The notes beneath the pieces were generated by a model, which was not told the origin of the DNA, searched no databases, and was given only the letters and a program-made list of their open reading frames with translations. Below are positions 63,869 through 64,000 of a DNA stretch of 64,000 nucleotides, in pieces. The DNA comes from Lentibacillus saliphilus. Its GTDB lineage: Bacteria > Bacillota > Bacilli > Bacillales > Amphibacillaceae. The stretch lies in contig NZ_JABJXD010000001.1 of NCBI RefSeq assembly GCF_019093865.1, forward strand, positions 558,001 to 622,000, in the 5' to 3' direction. A program made the position numbers and the translations under genes. Within the stretch, counting starts at the first letter, position 1. The number at the start of each line of letters is the position of its first letter.

Positions 63869-64000
63869 ATGGAAATTACATTTGGTGACATTATTGGGTA
63901 TGTATTTACTTTCGTTGTTGGTTTTGTATCAGGTGGCTTAACACTTAAATTTGTTAGTACGAACAAGTCAAAAGTACAGCAGAATAATAACACTACATTA
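63869..64000 (+). CDS. Small membrane protein, 3' end outside window
   Basis: ATG 63869 with GGTGG 7 nt upstream opens a frame that runs to the window end (44 codons): MEITFGDIIGYVFTFVVGFV then a polar N/Q/T-rich tail. One TM segment (about 8-26). Proteins with this layout (single TM and polar tail) are common in accessory regions of Bacilli; function unknown. Confidence 0.6.
   Translation, partial: MEITFGDIIGYVFTFVVGFVSGGLTLKFVSTNKSKVQQNNNTTL

Overview
The window looks like the chromosome of a low-to-moderate G+C, Gram-positive, spore-forming-type member of the Bacillaceae. Nearly every backbone gene has a clear Bacillus subtilis counterpart (spxH, pepF, coiA, mecA, spx, trpS, fabF, fabH, med, yitS-yitW, addAB, yhjD/yhjE, comK, lplJ). 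Controls are typical Firmicute ones: a tryptophan T-box, a FapR operator, a sigma-B-type promoter, a LexA-like box and AGGAGG ribosome sites. No rRNA, tRNA, CRISPR array, intact insertion sequence or prophage was seen.

Layout. About 1-53.5 kb reads, in reverse, like a condensed version of the B. subtilis lplJ-comK-yhj-addAB-yis-yit-yja-fab-trpS-yjb-spx-mecA-spxH region. Extra modules are inserted in it: a lia cell-envelope stress operon (16.4-20.1 kb), a lipoprotein/response-regulator/histidine-kinase operon (9.0-12.4 kb), a Mo-cofactor cluster mobB-moaE-moaD (26.3-27.5 kb), a membrane-anchored GH13 protein that has lost its catalytic residues (34.9-36.4 kb), rocD, and a DUF2157/GDYXXLXY pair. 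About 49.4-52.5 kb is a decaying accessory pocket with a surface protein, a palindromic element, a likely immunity gene and a frameshifted polymorphic-toxin C-terminus. From 53.6 kb to the end the content is strain-variable: an ABC-F ATPase with a long attenuator-like leader, a tandem duplication, a degraded toxin-antitoxin pair, an ABC exporter with a fused double permease, and ABC-2 permease debris.

How the genes work together. Several competence and proteolysis regulators lie together: comK, med, mecA, spx, spxH, coiA and the AddAB recombination nuclease. Envelope genes recur: lia stress system, uppP, a polysaccharide deacetylase and an extra two-component system. FabH-FabF are controlled by a FapR box.

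Most unusual signals. (1) Two intergenic arrays with an exact 20-bp period built on CGCATA(A), one per orientation, at 859-1118 and 16189-16348. (2) Copies of a long imperfect palindrome (about 220-350 bp) at 25.98, 30.85, 34.73 (truncated) and 47.34 kb, one with nested mini-hairpins; the first 20-bp array abuts what looks like an arm of this element. (3) The ABC-F leader (55560-55960) with its own promoter, a 42-codon upstream reading frame with a strong ribosome site, and two intrinsic terminators. (4) The pseudo-amylase. All functions are inferred from reading the sequence; no database search was run.
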